DNA of 64,000 nt. Origin: Marisa cornuarietis (taxonomy: Eukaryota; Mollusca; Gastropoda; Architaenioglossa; Ampullariidae). The notes below the pieces were generated by a model. It was not told the origin of the DNA. It did not search any database and worked only from the letters and a program-made list of their open reading frames with translations. Shown one piece after another: positions 1 through 12,105 of the stretch. Positions within the stretch are counted from its first letter, which is position 1, and every line of letters begins with the position of its first letter. A program made the translations under genes and the position numbers. The stretch is taken from the NCBI GenBank assembly GCA_004794655.1, contig SMMW01000003.1, forward strand, positions 16,437,001 to 16,501,000, written 5' to 3'.

Positions 1-67
1 GAGCTTACAAAGCATGATCACTTTTACTCAGCCACAAAACTGAGAAACCTCTATAACACAGTGTAAG

Positions 68-155
68 AATAATAATGTTAATAATAATAAAATCCATTTA
101 TATAGCGCCATATCCCAACCTCATAAATAAGCTTCTGGCGCTTTAAAAATAAAAA
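68..155 (-). mobile_element. 3' tail of an L2-type LINE or SINE
   Basis: Read on the minus strand this is an AAAGCGCC...GGCGCTATATAAAT segment followed by a TTA/ATT-rich tail. That arrangement is the conserved 3' tail shared by L2-clade LINEs and SINEs in many aquatic animals. Two further copies lie in this window (48505-48572 plus strand, 56932-57070 minus strand). Only the tail is present, as expected for a 5'-truncated insertion. The exact family name cannot be given without a repeat library. Confidence 0.55.
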
Positions 156-752
156 TAATTATAAAAAAAAGAATAATCATGACAGGGAGAAATTGAAGAA
201 GCCAACAAAGACGCAGGAAATAAAGGGGGATAAAGCATGGAACGCGGGGGAGGGGGGACGTGTATTACTGTTTGATTAGCAACTGACCGACCACAATACT
301 CCATTATCCAACAAGTCTATGAAATCATATTCAATGAATAAATTATGTGAAAGAAATCCTGAAGACAGAAGAAGAAAAAGGAGAATCAAAATTATCTGTA
401 CAGCTTGGTTTCCCTTTTCGCCGTCCAAGATCTGCAATTGTCATCAGGGAAGTCATTAGAAAGAATATATAAAGAATGACTAGGATAAACTTTTCCGTAG
501 GTCAAACAAACTGTAGATAATTTTGCTGCCACTAGTTATCAAGCAGTTTTTGGCGTCGTCAAAGAAAAAAGTCTTAGTCAAAGGATCAGATAAAGCCGTA
601 GAAGTAAAACAAAATGTCACGATCAAGAAACACAGTCCACCACGATCACTGGGGATACAACAGGTCAAATGATGCACTCCAAAACGAAAGCTAACTCAGA
701 AAAATGACAAAATCTAAAGAAATCCGGGGAGCTAGCAATCAAACATCTGCTG
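156..752. other. Non-coding stretch, nothing recognised
   Basis: AT-rich unique sequence. A 65-codon open frame on the minus strand has no recognisable motif and is not called. No tRNA-like boxes or clear transposon remnants were seen. Confidence 0.5.
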
Positions 753-917
753 GCAGTGTCTGACAAGTGTCAGCTGTGTCGACATGGCAGGGTCTGACAA
801 GTGTCAGCTGTGTCAACACTGCAGTGTCTGACAGATGTCAGCTGTGTCAACAGGCAGTGTCTGACAAATGCCAGCTGTGTCAACACGACAGTGTCTGACA
901 AATGTCGACAGTGCCAA
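753..917. repeat. 34-bp minisatellite, about 4.9 units
   Basis: Units begin at 753, 787, 821, 854 and 888, a spacing of 34, 34, 33 and 34. The core reads CTGACAAGTGTCAGCTGTGT. It holds a dyad CTGACA-AG-TGTCAG overlapping a CAGCTG E-box, and every unit repeats TGTCA/TGACA cores. The last unit decays into flanking sequence. A 67-codon open frame that begins inside the array is a by-product and is not called. Confidence 0.9.
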
Positions 918-3460
918 ACGAGCTAGTTGGCGGCCTGATGATCTTTACCAAGAAACTACTTTGAAGGCCGGGGTTCCCCAGGCTTTAATAGTTTTGGTTG
1001 TTGTCCAAAATGGTCTTGGAGGATCATCTTCTACAACCAGAGGACACTGTCAAAGTAACAACAATTTGTGATGATGATTATGTCCTGTTGTGTGAGTTTT
1101 TTTCTCTCTCTCTCCCTCTGTGTGTGTGTGTGTGTGTTTATATGTGATGAATTGTGATTGGTGATTTGTGTGATGGATATAAATGATCGATGGTTTATAT
1201 GATGTTTGTCATTGCAGGAATAATTAATTTACAACTGTGACATCTGCATAATTGCCAATTGAGGATAATGAAATTGTATTGCATTGTAACCCACTAACAA
1301 GCAAGTCAAGCCGATTTTCCGCATACCGCAAAATGTCATTTGGAGGAAAAGGGGTACACTGTTGTATTCATAACGAGGTCACGCAAATGGGCGCTACCCA
1401 GGACAGACGTTATCGGCGTGACTAGCCTGAATAATTATGATTAGGATGTTCACTGGCAACATCATATCGAGCCAAAACACTTTTGACACGACCATGCCAC
1501 AACCTAGTAAAATGATCATCGTATTACAAACCTCATTTTATTTGTATCAACAAGCGTATATATGGCAGTAAAATATTTCACTGGCTATATACGTGAAAGT
1601 TGTTTTTCAATTTATTATTTTTTTTAGTACAATGGTCATAAAAGTAATATCCACTTCATGCGTTTTTTTCTCCAACTTGCATACCTGATTTTCTATCAAG
1701 ATTTCTCACCTGATTCTATTTCAAGATTGCCTACCTGAGTCTCTTTCCCCAGCTCCACTCGAAGGAGATTTCTCGAGTACCACGCCTGTACCCAACCTTC
1801 TTACGTCGCTAAAAGTCATGAAATTCTCCTTCGTTTATTTCTGTCTGAGTTTCTTCAGCTGTCGTGTACTTTATTTTGGGAAGTCGAAGTCAGCCTTTGC
1901 AGTCCTCCCATCCTCTCATCATTGTTCTCCCAGCTGATGGGGTAACGACTTTCCTTTTGCTCAGATGTGAACGAGCCCGGGTCGACGGTCAATATTCCCT
2001 CTTTCTTCACTAATGAATGGCACTATGATTGCTGTTTTGATTTTTTTTATTTCAAAGAAACATTTCTTTTTATTCCCCCGAATCGTGTAAAATGCGGTTA
2101 GCCTTGTCCTGTGCTATATGATCCCTATCATCATCAGATGTCCCATTATTTCTTGATTTGGATCCTGTCAATTTCAGCTATGATGGTAAGCTCAGAAAAA
2201 TAAAAATAAAATTTATTGTGTTCATAGGGTGCGTGCGTCCGCTTACACACCTCTCTTCAAAATTTGAGTTTAGAAAACGTTTGGCATGTCAACACTGACA
2301 CATTGTCATTTTTACCACACACGATCAAACATAATTTTCTGAAGGATAGTGCTCACGTTCATACCCCACGTATACAATAATTTTTTTTTTTAGTTGCTAT
2401 CATAATTGAAATTTTTATGGCACGGAAAGCATTTTCAGATCAATAATAATATGTGTGTCAACCCCAGCTTTGGGTTGGGAATGGTAAACAGAAATACTGG
2501 TCTGTATTGAATACTTTTTTTAATGATAGACTGTTACAGAGCCAGTCAAAATAAAAAGAATCTGAAGTAGATAATCATTATCATTTGGGTAACAAGCTCG
2601 TTCATTCAATGATTAAAATGTAATCTTTAATCATTTTCGGTTGAAGTATTGAAACACTTTAAGCCAGCAGGTTCCTATTTACAAGAAATATTATGAATTT
2701 TCTCCCGTTTCATATTTCCTGACGGGAAAGAGAAAATTTTAAAAACTAGTAATCTGCTTTCACAGTGCCACTTTGTTAATGCATGCTGGGAAGACGTAAC
2801 AAGGTCTCGGCCAGCAAATGAACACATTGTCTAAGACTAAGTTATCTGTACTCAACGTACAAATAGGTCAGACCGTTACTGTACACATGCAAAAGCACAG
2901 AATATGTTTATTGCAAAAATAAATGAAGTTACACGCTTTTAAAACTGTTTATCTGGGCGCTATTCTCGACTGTTTCCAAGGCAACGGTTAGGTAATGTAT
3001 AAAAATGACAATTTAAAATTTGTAACCAAGGATCTACAGTGATATCGTCTGCAGATTTTGATTAACAAATTTTTCAGCCCTAAAAAATGTCTTTAAAAAT
3101 ATTATTTGGAGTTCAGAGAGACTAATATTAAACTTGATCATGTTACAAATAAAACGTGAGATAAATGTTAAAAATTGCAAATATAATTATATCTCACTAT
3201 ATAAATGATATGTAATTTTATTAGTATTCATGTTACACCTTAAACATATAAAGATTAATAATTGTGCATAATGGTTTAAGAGGGAGGAGTGAGAGTAGAA
3301 ATAAAAACAGACTGTTTTGCTTGTTTTCATGGGATCAATATACTTCAAAGTCTCGTTAAAATAGCAACAAAAAATTCGAAAGAGAAAAATGATTTCGAGT
3401 GGTTGGAAATGCAAAATTATTGCAACCTAACAAATGATGTAGCTGTACTTGCTTCGATAC
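918..3460. other. Long non-coding stretch with a short TG run
   Basis: AT-rich sequence with frequent stops in all frames. It contains a CT-rich stretch followed by a TG run at about 1120-1137. A good-looking acceptor (tttgtcattgcag near 1217) leads into stop codons within nine codons in all three frames, so no exon is called. No other feature is supported. Confidence 0.5.
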
Positions 3461-3620
3461 ACGTATCATAATTCTTAAGAAGTATTTATGCAGCACACTA
3501 ATAATCTCAAGTATTTTGGAAAGTGTTTATAATCGCCAAACTGTCATTTAGTATGTTATCTCACGACAAGCAGGTAGAAGATATTAGTAGTTGGTGCCAC
3601 CTAGCTCAGCCCCGACGTAC
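3461..3620. repeat. Dispersed repeat A, copy 1
   Basis: This roughly 150-bp segment aligns along most of its length with 3849-3995 in the same orientation. Shared blocks include GTATTTAT.CAGCAC, ATAATCTCAAGTATTTTGGA, TTATCTCACGAC and TGGTGCCAC.TAGC.CAGC. The sequences before and after the two copies do not align. This looks like two insertions of one short element rather than a tandem duplication. The family is unknown and no coding potential is seen. Confidence 0.75.
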
Positions 3621-3848
3621 GAATGAATCGGTTTTAAACAACTTCTTTCTGATATATCTTGTTCAAAGATAACAAAAGTACTTTCGTTTTCCATTCAAAT
3701 GCTTCGTTAACGCATACAGATCTTTTATTCATGCAGATAACACTAAAAGGGAGAAGAAACTTTTTTTTTCTCGTAAATTCGCTTTTTTCACAAGAATCAA
3801 ATTTAAAATAGGATAAGAATTACTAAAGTGTTACAGTAAATTTTTTAC
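3621..3848. other. Spacer between the two copies of repeat A
   Basis: About 230 bp of AT-rich sequence that does not match the sequence beyond copy 2. No primer-binding-like or coding feature was recognised, which argues against a miniature LTR element. Confidence 0.4.
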
Positions 3849-3995
3849 AAGTATTATGATTCGTAAAAAGTATTTATACAGCACTATAATAATCTCAAGT
3901 ATTTTGGAAAATGTTTATGATCACCAAACTGTTATCTCACGACCAGTAAATGGAATTTACTGGTAGGTGGTGCCACGTAGCCCAGCTCCTACATA
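3849..3995. repeat. Dispersed repeat A, copy 2, with internal hairpin
   Basis: Partner of 3461-3620, about 80 percent alike by eye. It carries a perfect 9-bp inverted repeat, CCAGTAAAT-GGA-ATTTACTGG, at 3943-3963 that the first copy lacks. The 3' end reads TGGTGCCACGTAGCCCAGCT, faintly tRNA-like, so a SINE origin is possible but unproven. Confidence 0.75.
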
Positions 3996-6900
3996 CCCGG
4001 GGCAACCCAATATATTTCGCACCAATGTGTCATTCGTTCATAACCAGAAATGACACAATGCAGCAAGTATGCATTTTTCTTAAAAGAACCTCCACCTTGT
4101 TGTATATTTTCCTTTTAAAATACATATTCAAAACATTAACTATTGCCCTCTACACCATTACATTATTTTTTTTAAATAGCCAATGCCATTTTAAAAGTAT
4201 CTGTGAAGCAGAGTCGAAATTTAGTTTTTGGCTTTGAGCTCACAATAAAACAATAGAAAACTACCAGGTTGCTTAAAATCAGTCTGTGGTTAAAAATCAT
4301 TACAATTAACAGATCTGTTCTATGAATAGTTTTTAATCAACGAAAAGTAGGAGTTTTGTAAATAATAATGCTACTTTGTTTTCTGTATGTTTTTATGCCA
4401 CGTATTTTATTGATGCTATTTTGTACCTTTAATTTTCTTACAAATAACATTTCATTTCACTTCACTATGTTTGTAAATTATTTTTCACGTGGCATCTTTT
4501 CATGATTATTTTTTTAGGTTACGCTAACGGAACAGCAAACAGTACTCATCATCATAGCTAAACAGAGTGCTCAGTCTCAGAATTGCTGAAGCAAGATTGC
4601 AAGAGTTAAAATTTGAATGGAAAAAAGCAACCTAGAGCTTCATGCGCACCTATATGAAAAGCACTCCACCAGATCATGGTGAACAATTTTAAATATATTT
4701 TTTTTTTTTTACATTTTTGCCGTTTTTTGGTCCGGAGCTGATTATTTGTAGATCTTAGCTGAAATTCAAACATAATGCACAATTTCACATTTGTTACAAA
4801 TTTTAGAAAGTTAGGGACCCCTATTGATATTTAGAATCAGTCTGAAGCGAGGTTGTGAAGCATGTTGTAAACTGGTTGAGAGATTGAATGTAAATTTATA
4901 AAAAGTCACTTTATAAATCAGGTCCATACTTTAAAAAAATCGCCACATTGAGATTTTGCACTAAAGGATGAATCACGAATGATCTTTAAGATAAAAGCAT
5001 TTAATAAATACCGTTCTAAGCATTTAGCAGAATGAAAACACGTGTATGTTATTTTGAAAGCCTTGTTTCACGAGTAAGACATATTTGAACAGATAGGTAA
5101 AAGTTCTAAAAGCTTCCAACACAGACCCATCTACGAGAAGAAAAACATGAATTATAGAGATATTCCACAAAAATTGAAAATAAATTGTGTTAAGGCAACC
5201 ACAGATAATGCAAAAGCAACCGTAAATAGCAAAGAAAAATAAAGTCAGAGATTCGAGAAACCATTTTAGAACATGTAGGAGATATGAAAACAAATTCAAA
5301 CCTAAAATATATGCGTCTACACAAAATAAAAAATAAAGTAAAACAACTCACGAACCCAAAAATTTCACCAACACTTGGAAGCCAGGAATTGAAGGGTTTA
5401 TAGCTAGAAACTCGGGCACAGTTATCAACAGAAGAGGTCAACGACTTTCAGCGAAACACACTTTTAGGTCCCCGAGAACTGCTGGAACACGAGAACTGAT
5501 GAGCTTCTTACTGGTGCTTCATACAAATGGAAACCCACCACCAGCCCGTCCTTTCCCACCTCACACACACAGACACACACACTCACACTCACACACACCC
5601 GCGCACAGACCTCGCCTCCCTCCTGCCCCCATGTCTGTATACTGCATGCGATTTGTTGCCGCTGCCATTAGGCTCGGGCCCAACTGGAGAATGCAGACAA
5701 GGCACACAAAAAATAAAATGTTCTCGGTTTTTGGACAAGGCTTAGTCAAGTTAATGGCCTTTTAAAATGCCTATTGCTTATTTGTTGGATGGCTGGCTGG
5801 TCTGTCACAGTTCAAGATTACTGAAAGTTCCTTCTTCAGTCTTTGAAAAGTAACCCTGGAGACGGGGTGTATTCCCAAAGACTTTGCTCACCCTTGTGGA
5901 CGTGGTATAGTCCGTAGAGTCATTTTTTTTGCCACTATTTAGTCCCTGTGACATTTTTAAGCCCAAGATAAAACAACATATCTCTCAGAAGCATGCTGCA
6001 TGTGAGACAGACACACACATAATTTGGTGAGACAGAGATGAATAATTTTTCTTGTTGTTTTCTTACAACTATAGGTATATGCATGATCTACATAACTACA
6101 GAAGTAAACTGCCACGAGGCTTCAAAATTGTGTAGAGTTACCGTCTGCTCATGACCTACCACTTTTGAACTCTAATCAGTACTGCACAGTGATGCACTGA
6201 CACTGTCAGCCTTTCGGACTCTTGGATCAACATTGTTATCAACATCCACACAATGTGCACTTTCAAACTGTCATACTGCCGCATTGACGAACTGCTTCTA
6301 TGTGAGGATATCAACTTACTTTACAAAAATTAATGGTTTCGTCCTCCATAAAGTCCACAATTAAAGCTATTGCTAACTATTGCTACGAAAGGATGACCAA
6401 ACTGTTCGTCGCACTAACAAACAAATTCAGTTACAAAGGAGTGATCTGTAAGTGTACAATAAGTACTGAATTAGTTTTTATGTTATTAGTTTTTTTTTAC
6501 TACAGTCTGTGAGCACTGCAGACGGTTCGCTATTTTTGACAAAGACCTATAGTTGATTCTTCCCTTCTCCCAGCCACCCATCCACACACACACACACACT
6601 ACTGTTCCAAGTTTTGTTCTGTGCTGTCGGCAAAATTTTCTTTGCCTTGACAGGGAAGCGCTTGCCGTTGGTCCAACGGGCTTTCCTAATAATTATAGTT
6701 GAAATCAATAGCGCGCTGTCTCGAGACGCCTGGTCGTTTGTCTTCTTACAGCCAACACGTTCACATTCTGATGCGCAATCTTTTGATGCTGTGACCCTGC
6801 AAGGCTGGGGGGGGGGCTTCCTTGACCTCTCGTCTCGCAAGATCAGCCAGCCTCCGGGCTGGAGAGATGGGGTTGTGGGGGGGGGAGGGGAGGGCTAGGC

Positions 6901-7494
6901 CACAGCCGTCTGTCGGAGGGAGGTGGTCGGGATGACGCCGCATGCAGCTGCGTAAGGTCAATCGAAAGGTCAAGAGTTGTCGATCACCAGCCTCGAAGAA
7001 CCGACGATCTGTGGGCTAAATCGGCAGAGCTCGATCGTGTGAAGTGCTGCAGCGGGAAAGAATCTCCCTTATTTTTTTTTTCCGAAATGGAGGACTTATG
7101 GCAAGCCTCACGTGGTCATGAGCTGAGACAGACTGTTCCTCATCCTGGTGATGGGGAGATGTGGAAGGTATATCGGATACAAATCATCCATTTACACAAC
7201 ACTCGCTATTTCCAGAAAAAAAATACTGTTAGCTTAAAGAGTAAAGGGGATACAATTAGCTCCTGTCGCACGTACCAACACTCGTCATTCCTAAAGGGAC
7301 TAGAGTTTCTTTGAAGCAAAATGAAATCATTTTAAAATTAAAAAAGCGCGACCCGTTATGAAATCGGAGTAACGGCATGTACAGGTCAAAGTTCTCTAGT
7401 CTGCAAACCACACCAAACTTGGTTGTATAGGAGGATAACCACGCTTCTGTCGGGTTAACGCCTGGCTGGAATAATGTGTATGATGAATATAGCC
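3996..7494. other. Long non-coding stretch
   Basis: AT-rich sequence with a CA-rich segment at 5563-5600 and a short CA run near 6582-6599. Between 6640 and 7030 the base composition is richer in GC. The longer open frames (for example 83-97 codons on the minus strand near 5.2 and 6.7 kb) show no family motif and are treated as chance. No transposon domain was recognised. Confidence 0.45.
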
Positions 7495-7590
7495 TCAGGC
7501 TGCCCCGAGTGTGAGATCAGGAGCACCTTAACCGAGACTGGGTGAACCCTGAGCGGTAGCGTTGGAGGTAGCAACAATCAGTTAAGAAAC
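7495..7590. repeat. Short dispersed repeat B, copy 1
   Basis: Contains TTAACCGAGACTGGGTG followed by GCGGTAGCG and CAACAATCA. It resembles 14198-14285, which reads CTAACCGAGATTGGGTG then GGGCGCACTGTCG and CAACCAAGCA. The core matches at 15 of 16 bases, but the rest is loose. Probably a degraded interspersed repeat of unknown type. Confidence 0.35.
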
Positions 7591-7689
7591 AAAACAAGAT
7601 CCTTACAAAAACAAAATAAACAAGTAAATAAATAAATAAATAAAAAATGTGTGCTTCACACTGTGCACCGCTAAAGCCCTAGACTAGCA

Positions 7690-8135
7690 GAATGTCATCG
7701 GGAACTCGAGAAGAGGCGCGAGAACGGTGCGCGAAAATGCACATTGAGTGGTACTCTGGGGGCCGCAAAGCCTGAGTGCCAGATTATAATAGGCGGGATA
7801 TTTCAGGGTCTAAGAGTCCCGGTCACCTTGTGCTTTTCACAGACTCGGAGAAGAGCGCGCGCGCACGCACGCGCAATCTGGCGCGGAACATCGCGGCGAA
7901 AAATGTTGGACGGCGTAGAGGAGCACCTCACCGTAACATCGCCATTTGTCAGCTTCACGCCGCTGTCGGTCTTCGCTGCTTCAGAAGCTGAACGAGTGCG
8001 TTTCTCGTTAGGGGAGTGACGGAGGGCTGTGGCAGGGGGTGGGACTACTACACAAATGATGCTGTCAGGAAAGGATGGGGTCAGCATGTTTGAACTGCGC
8101 CGCGCAGGCGCAACGCTCCAGACGCCGACGAAGAG
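7690..8135. promoter_or_regulatory. CpG-rich block, possible promoter region
   Basis: This segment is dense in CG dinucleotides compared with its AT-rich surroundings, for example GCGCGCGCACGCACGCGC and GCGCGGAACATCGCGGCG. It also contains CTGCGCCGCGCAGGCGC near 8096, similar to an NRF1-type GC palindrome. Such blocks often mark unmethylated promoters, but no first exon was identified beside it. Its open frames on both strands overlap and look like products of base composition. Confidence 0.25.
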
Positions 8136-8832
8136 GAGCTGGGCGGGTGGAGGAATGGTGAGGTGGTTCGCGCATCGTGAGACCTACTGCAATAAAATTA
8201 AAGTGACTGAAGTTTATTGTTTGTCTTGAGGTATCTTAGTTACTGATATATTTTGTGTGTGCGTTTTGTTTTGCCGAGTTGGAAACAGTCATACAGACAA
8301 AACGTTTTCTGGTGGTTAGAGAAATGGCGGGAAGGCACGAGAAGCCGAAAATAGAGAAACTGGAGCAGGTTTGTTCCGATGTTATCAGACACCCCGAACG
8401 TTGGGTCAGTCGAGCACCTAGCGACGACCGAATTGGAACTCGAGACTTGTCTCATTCATGTACAACAACAGCAACAGCAATCTGGCTTGGCATGCAAAGA
8501 AATGTGAGCCATTAGACCCAACATGGCCATTGTACAGGACATGTCCTTCGTGTAGAGGTGCACTGTAGATGTGTATGTCAAGTTGGTGCAGCGTCAAACA
8601 GCTCAGTCCGTGTCAATGTCTTCATCATGTGGCCCAGGTGAGATGCTAAAACAAGTTATATTAGTCAGTTATCGTTTTAGAGCAAGCATTGCTGACAGAA
8701 ACACAGAGTCTACACCTACATGAAGACAATCATGCAGCCAAAGAAGGAAAAAGGGTTAGGAAAAACCAAGAGGGAGGGTGACACTAATTAGCGAACATTT
8801 ATTGGGTGTCGAAAATTTGTTTTCTTGACGTT

Positions 8833-8836
<4 letters not shown>

Positions 8837-8865
<29 letters not shown>
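8837..8865. repeat. (TG)n microsatellite
   Basis: Uninterrupted TG dinucleotides, about 14 units. Open frames that read into it as Val-Cys runs are artefacts. Confidence 0.95.
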
Positions 8866-8870
<5 letters not shown>

Positions 8871-9943
8871 ACCGCTCGCCCGAGCATGCACAGTGGAGTC
8901 CATGTCATCTGATACGTGCAAACCTAACAGCCACCCGGCAAGGGAGTTTGGGGGGGAGGAGGAGAAAGGGCGACCTGCGTCACGTGACCACTTCACTTCC
9001 GCTCCTTTCCATGAGACTGGCAATTCAGATCTGCAAGGGGAAAACATTTTATGCCCTTCAATCAGCCCGGGGCGATTTCCACACGTTTTGCAGTCCAAAA
9101 CCCTGATTAGTAGGTTACACACGCCAGGCCGGTTTAAGGGAGCTGGGGCTTGTGGGATGTTTCGGGTAGGGGAAGGGTGTTGCCCTTTCACCCCCTCGAG
9201 GAATAGTTCAAGATATGGCGCCGAGAAAACTAACGAAGGGTGAATGCGCACGCAAAGAAAATCAATTTTTCAGGCAATCTTTTTCCGATTCTGCGCGCAG
9301 ACCGTGGGCCAGTGATGGGACACCAGGGACCGATAAGAGTGTCCCCTTTCTTTCAAGCTGTGGCCGGCAATAACAGTCTGAATGCATTGCAAACACACAG
9401 ATGAACGCCCCGTAAACACGAGACAACACCTTCGTGTCCCATCCTGTTGGCTATCGCCCGCTCTTCTATTTTCCCAGCTCAGATGTAAATATCGTGAACC
9501 ATATTGACTACAGATAATGTATTCTATGTTTTTCCAGCAAAATATATCAGTGTTAACTTTTTTATGTGTTCCAAGCTTTTGGGTCTTTTTTTTTTTAAAT
9601 ATCTGTGTGATAGCACACATGCCTTCTGGATTCTGTATCTTTTTTTTAAACACCAGGTAAAGTATGTTCCCAAATCTGTGATCAGCTTCTTCGACCTCTC
9701 CGAATTGAAGTTTTCAGTGTTCGTTAATATTAACAGTTGACCAGAGAGGACAGAGATGACGTGGATACATTTTCCATTGTCACAGAGGAAATGAAAGCCC
9801 AGATTTGTTGGAGGCAGAAACGGAGACCAACACACCTGATATCTTCTAGTCTTTGTTCGGATCAAAATCAGAAGAGTATGGGTAAAAAGAAGAGGATGAA
9901 GAAGGAGAATGAAAACAAAGTAAAACGGAGGAAGAAAAGTCAC

Positions 9944-10019
9944 TTCTGAGTCATGTCATCACACTTGAATCATGTCATTACACCTGAGTCATGTCTTCAC
10001 ACCTGAGTCCCCTCATCAC
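9944..10019. repeat. 19-bp tandem array with AP-1-like cores
   Basis: Four units of exactly 19 bp; the TCATGTCATCAC-type block starts at 9951, 9970, 9989 and 10008. Units 1 and 3 contain TGAGTCA, the consensus AP-1 (Jun/Fos) site. Units 2 and 4 carry single-base variants, TGAATCA and TGAGTCC. The array lies downstream of an A/G-rich stretch and has no coding capacity. Confidence 0.8.
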
Positions 10020-12013
10020 TATGCACAACTACTCGCCGCATTCTCCCACACTTAAAAGGAAAGGATTTTTCGGGCTAGCAAAAAAGGTGTGCATTGCCTT
10101 CATCTGAATATATTCTCTAACAAGACGCAACAGTTGTGTAGAAAAAATCTTAGAAAACATATGTCATCTCAGACATGAAGTTAGATGTCACACTCGGAGA
10201 TGTAAGAAAGGAAAGGTAGCTTTATCTTCAGGAAGGGTTAGCATAAAAAATGCTAATGCAAAAATTAAAAGATAAGCGGAACAGTTTATTGTTGCCATTC
10301 CCTCACGCTCCGCTAATATTTGAAAAGGTGAGTGAAGTTAACATCATTTAAAACTTAATTTAAAACCCTGACATTTTCTTTCGTCTTCTTCGTCTCTCAC
10401 TTCCTTTTGACAGTCAGAGAGTACACAGACAAAGTTCTCAGAAACAGCGAAGGCAATGACAATGCATATTCTCAAGCTTGTTTTGGATGTTGGAGTTGAT
10501 AACGGACAAGGTTGTAAAGTCTCCTCACTAATATGTGAAGCATCTGTCGAGGTGCTTGTCAGCTTTAACAGTTTTGAATGTCCAAGCACGAAATCGCTAA
10601 GGTAAATAACTTAAGACAGAGTGGGTTTTTGGTATTTCTTTACAAGATAAAACTTTATTATCTTATTTTTACGAATATTTTCTTGCATCCACACATAAAA
10701 CTTCAAGCATCGTTATTGGTACCTTGGACGCAGTGACTTTAAATCAGAGCAGTGACACACCAAATTAAAGGCAAAACATGGAAGTAAACTTCAAGTTGCT
10801 GGCAAGTTCACGCAAAATAAATCTGTTTATTTTTTTCTTATGAAAATACTTGCTAATACTTAGCTTCTTTTTGAGTAATAGCAGCATTCATCTATTGAAA
10901 TTTTTTACTGGGGACGTCACTGAAGCTGTAACTAATGTGATAGCTTCGACCATGTGCTAATGAGCCTAATTAGTAAGCTGACATTTGTGGTCATCAGCCA
11001 ATACCCAAGAAAGAATTGCTATGTTTTTATTGGCTCGAGAGCGGAACAAAACTGAAGACCAAAATTTTGATAATCTGCAAATAAAGTAAAACTCATTTGA
11101 AACTAATTTTCTATTGGCACTAGCAGTTACTATGAAGCTGGCTGTAACTCAAATGATGGCGGGGTATCTACTCCAATAAGACGCAGTAGACGTGCATATC
11201 ATCGTTTAAAGGCGTCTACCTGATGAACGGTAAAAGTTTCTTTGTTCATATTTGTGGAATTAATTTCTTGTTATGCACGAAAATCTGTCCCTGGAAAAGC
11301 GAAAACTCGGATGAGTGTTGTAATTGCGAAAACTGAAAGGCACCTTGCGAGATTGGAAGATGTGCTTAGGTTAAGTGTGTTCATGGCTCGCGGAAAAGAC
11401 ATTTGATTTATGAAGATTTGTGGAAGGGCAAACATTTTATTTGATACTTAAGTAGTGGATGAAGGAGAAAAAACTTTAGTCCACAGACTTCATGCAGCTG
11501 ATGAAAGAGATATACTTTTATTTATACGACTTACTGTAACAAGTAAACATGATCTCTTGTATAGAATGGCATCTTATCAGTTTTTAGACGCCAACATGAG
11601 ATGGTGAAGTGTAATACTTTAACATTTACATTCCCCAGCAGACAATGAAAGTGAGCTGTCAAGACATCCTTTAGACCGCCATACGAAGCATCTTGTCACT
11701 AGATGCGTTCCAGATGTTGACCACTTTGTTCCGTTAATGACAGTTCCCAATTATTTGTAGAACAAAGCTTTGCTCCACATCCTTATCTTTCCTTTCATAA
11801 CTTGGGCACGTGAAGTACTGCTAATACCTGGCTGAAATCAGCATTTTAACGGAATGTTTTGGGGTTTTTTTTAAATAAAGAAGAGAGGAACCGATAGGTT
11901 TGCATTATTTTACAAAACGTCTGTGCGTTTCAACACTGTTTTGATCAGCGTTTATTTATTTATTCTGCATCCTAACCATCAGACCCAAGCATCTTTACGA
12001 ACCGATCAAAGCT
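10020..12013. other. Non-coding stretch, nothing recognised
   Basis: AT-rich sequence with few open frames longer than 60 codons; an 81-codon minus-strand frame at 10344-10589 has no recognisable motif. No repeat copies, SINE boxes or transposase motifs were seen. Confidence 0.45.
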
Positions 12014-12105
12014 GCTAGTGTCGTAATAATGTCAAGAATTGTCACCTCGCTAGTGTCGGTACATTTGTCAGAATTGTCACCCCGCTAGTGTCAGGACAAT
12101 GGGAC
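12014..12105. repeat. 35-bp minisatellite, about 2.6 units
   Basis: GCTAGTGTC recurs at 12014, 12049 and 12084, exactly 35 bp apart. Each full unit ends in GAATTGTCACC. The TGTCA cores recall the unit at 753-917, but the units are not otherwise alike. Confidence 0.8.

Noticed and set aside
3461..3995. Miniature LTR retrotransposon
   Set aside because: No TG...CA ends, primer-binding site or polypurine tract could be placed, so it is listed only as a repeated element.
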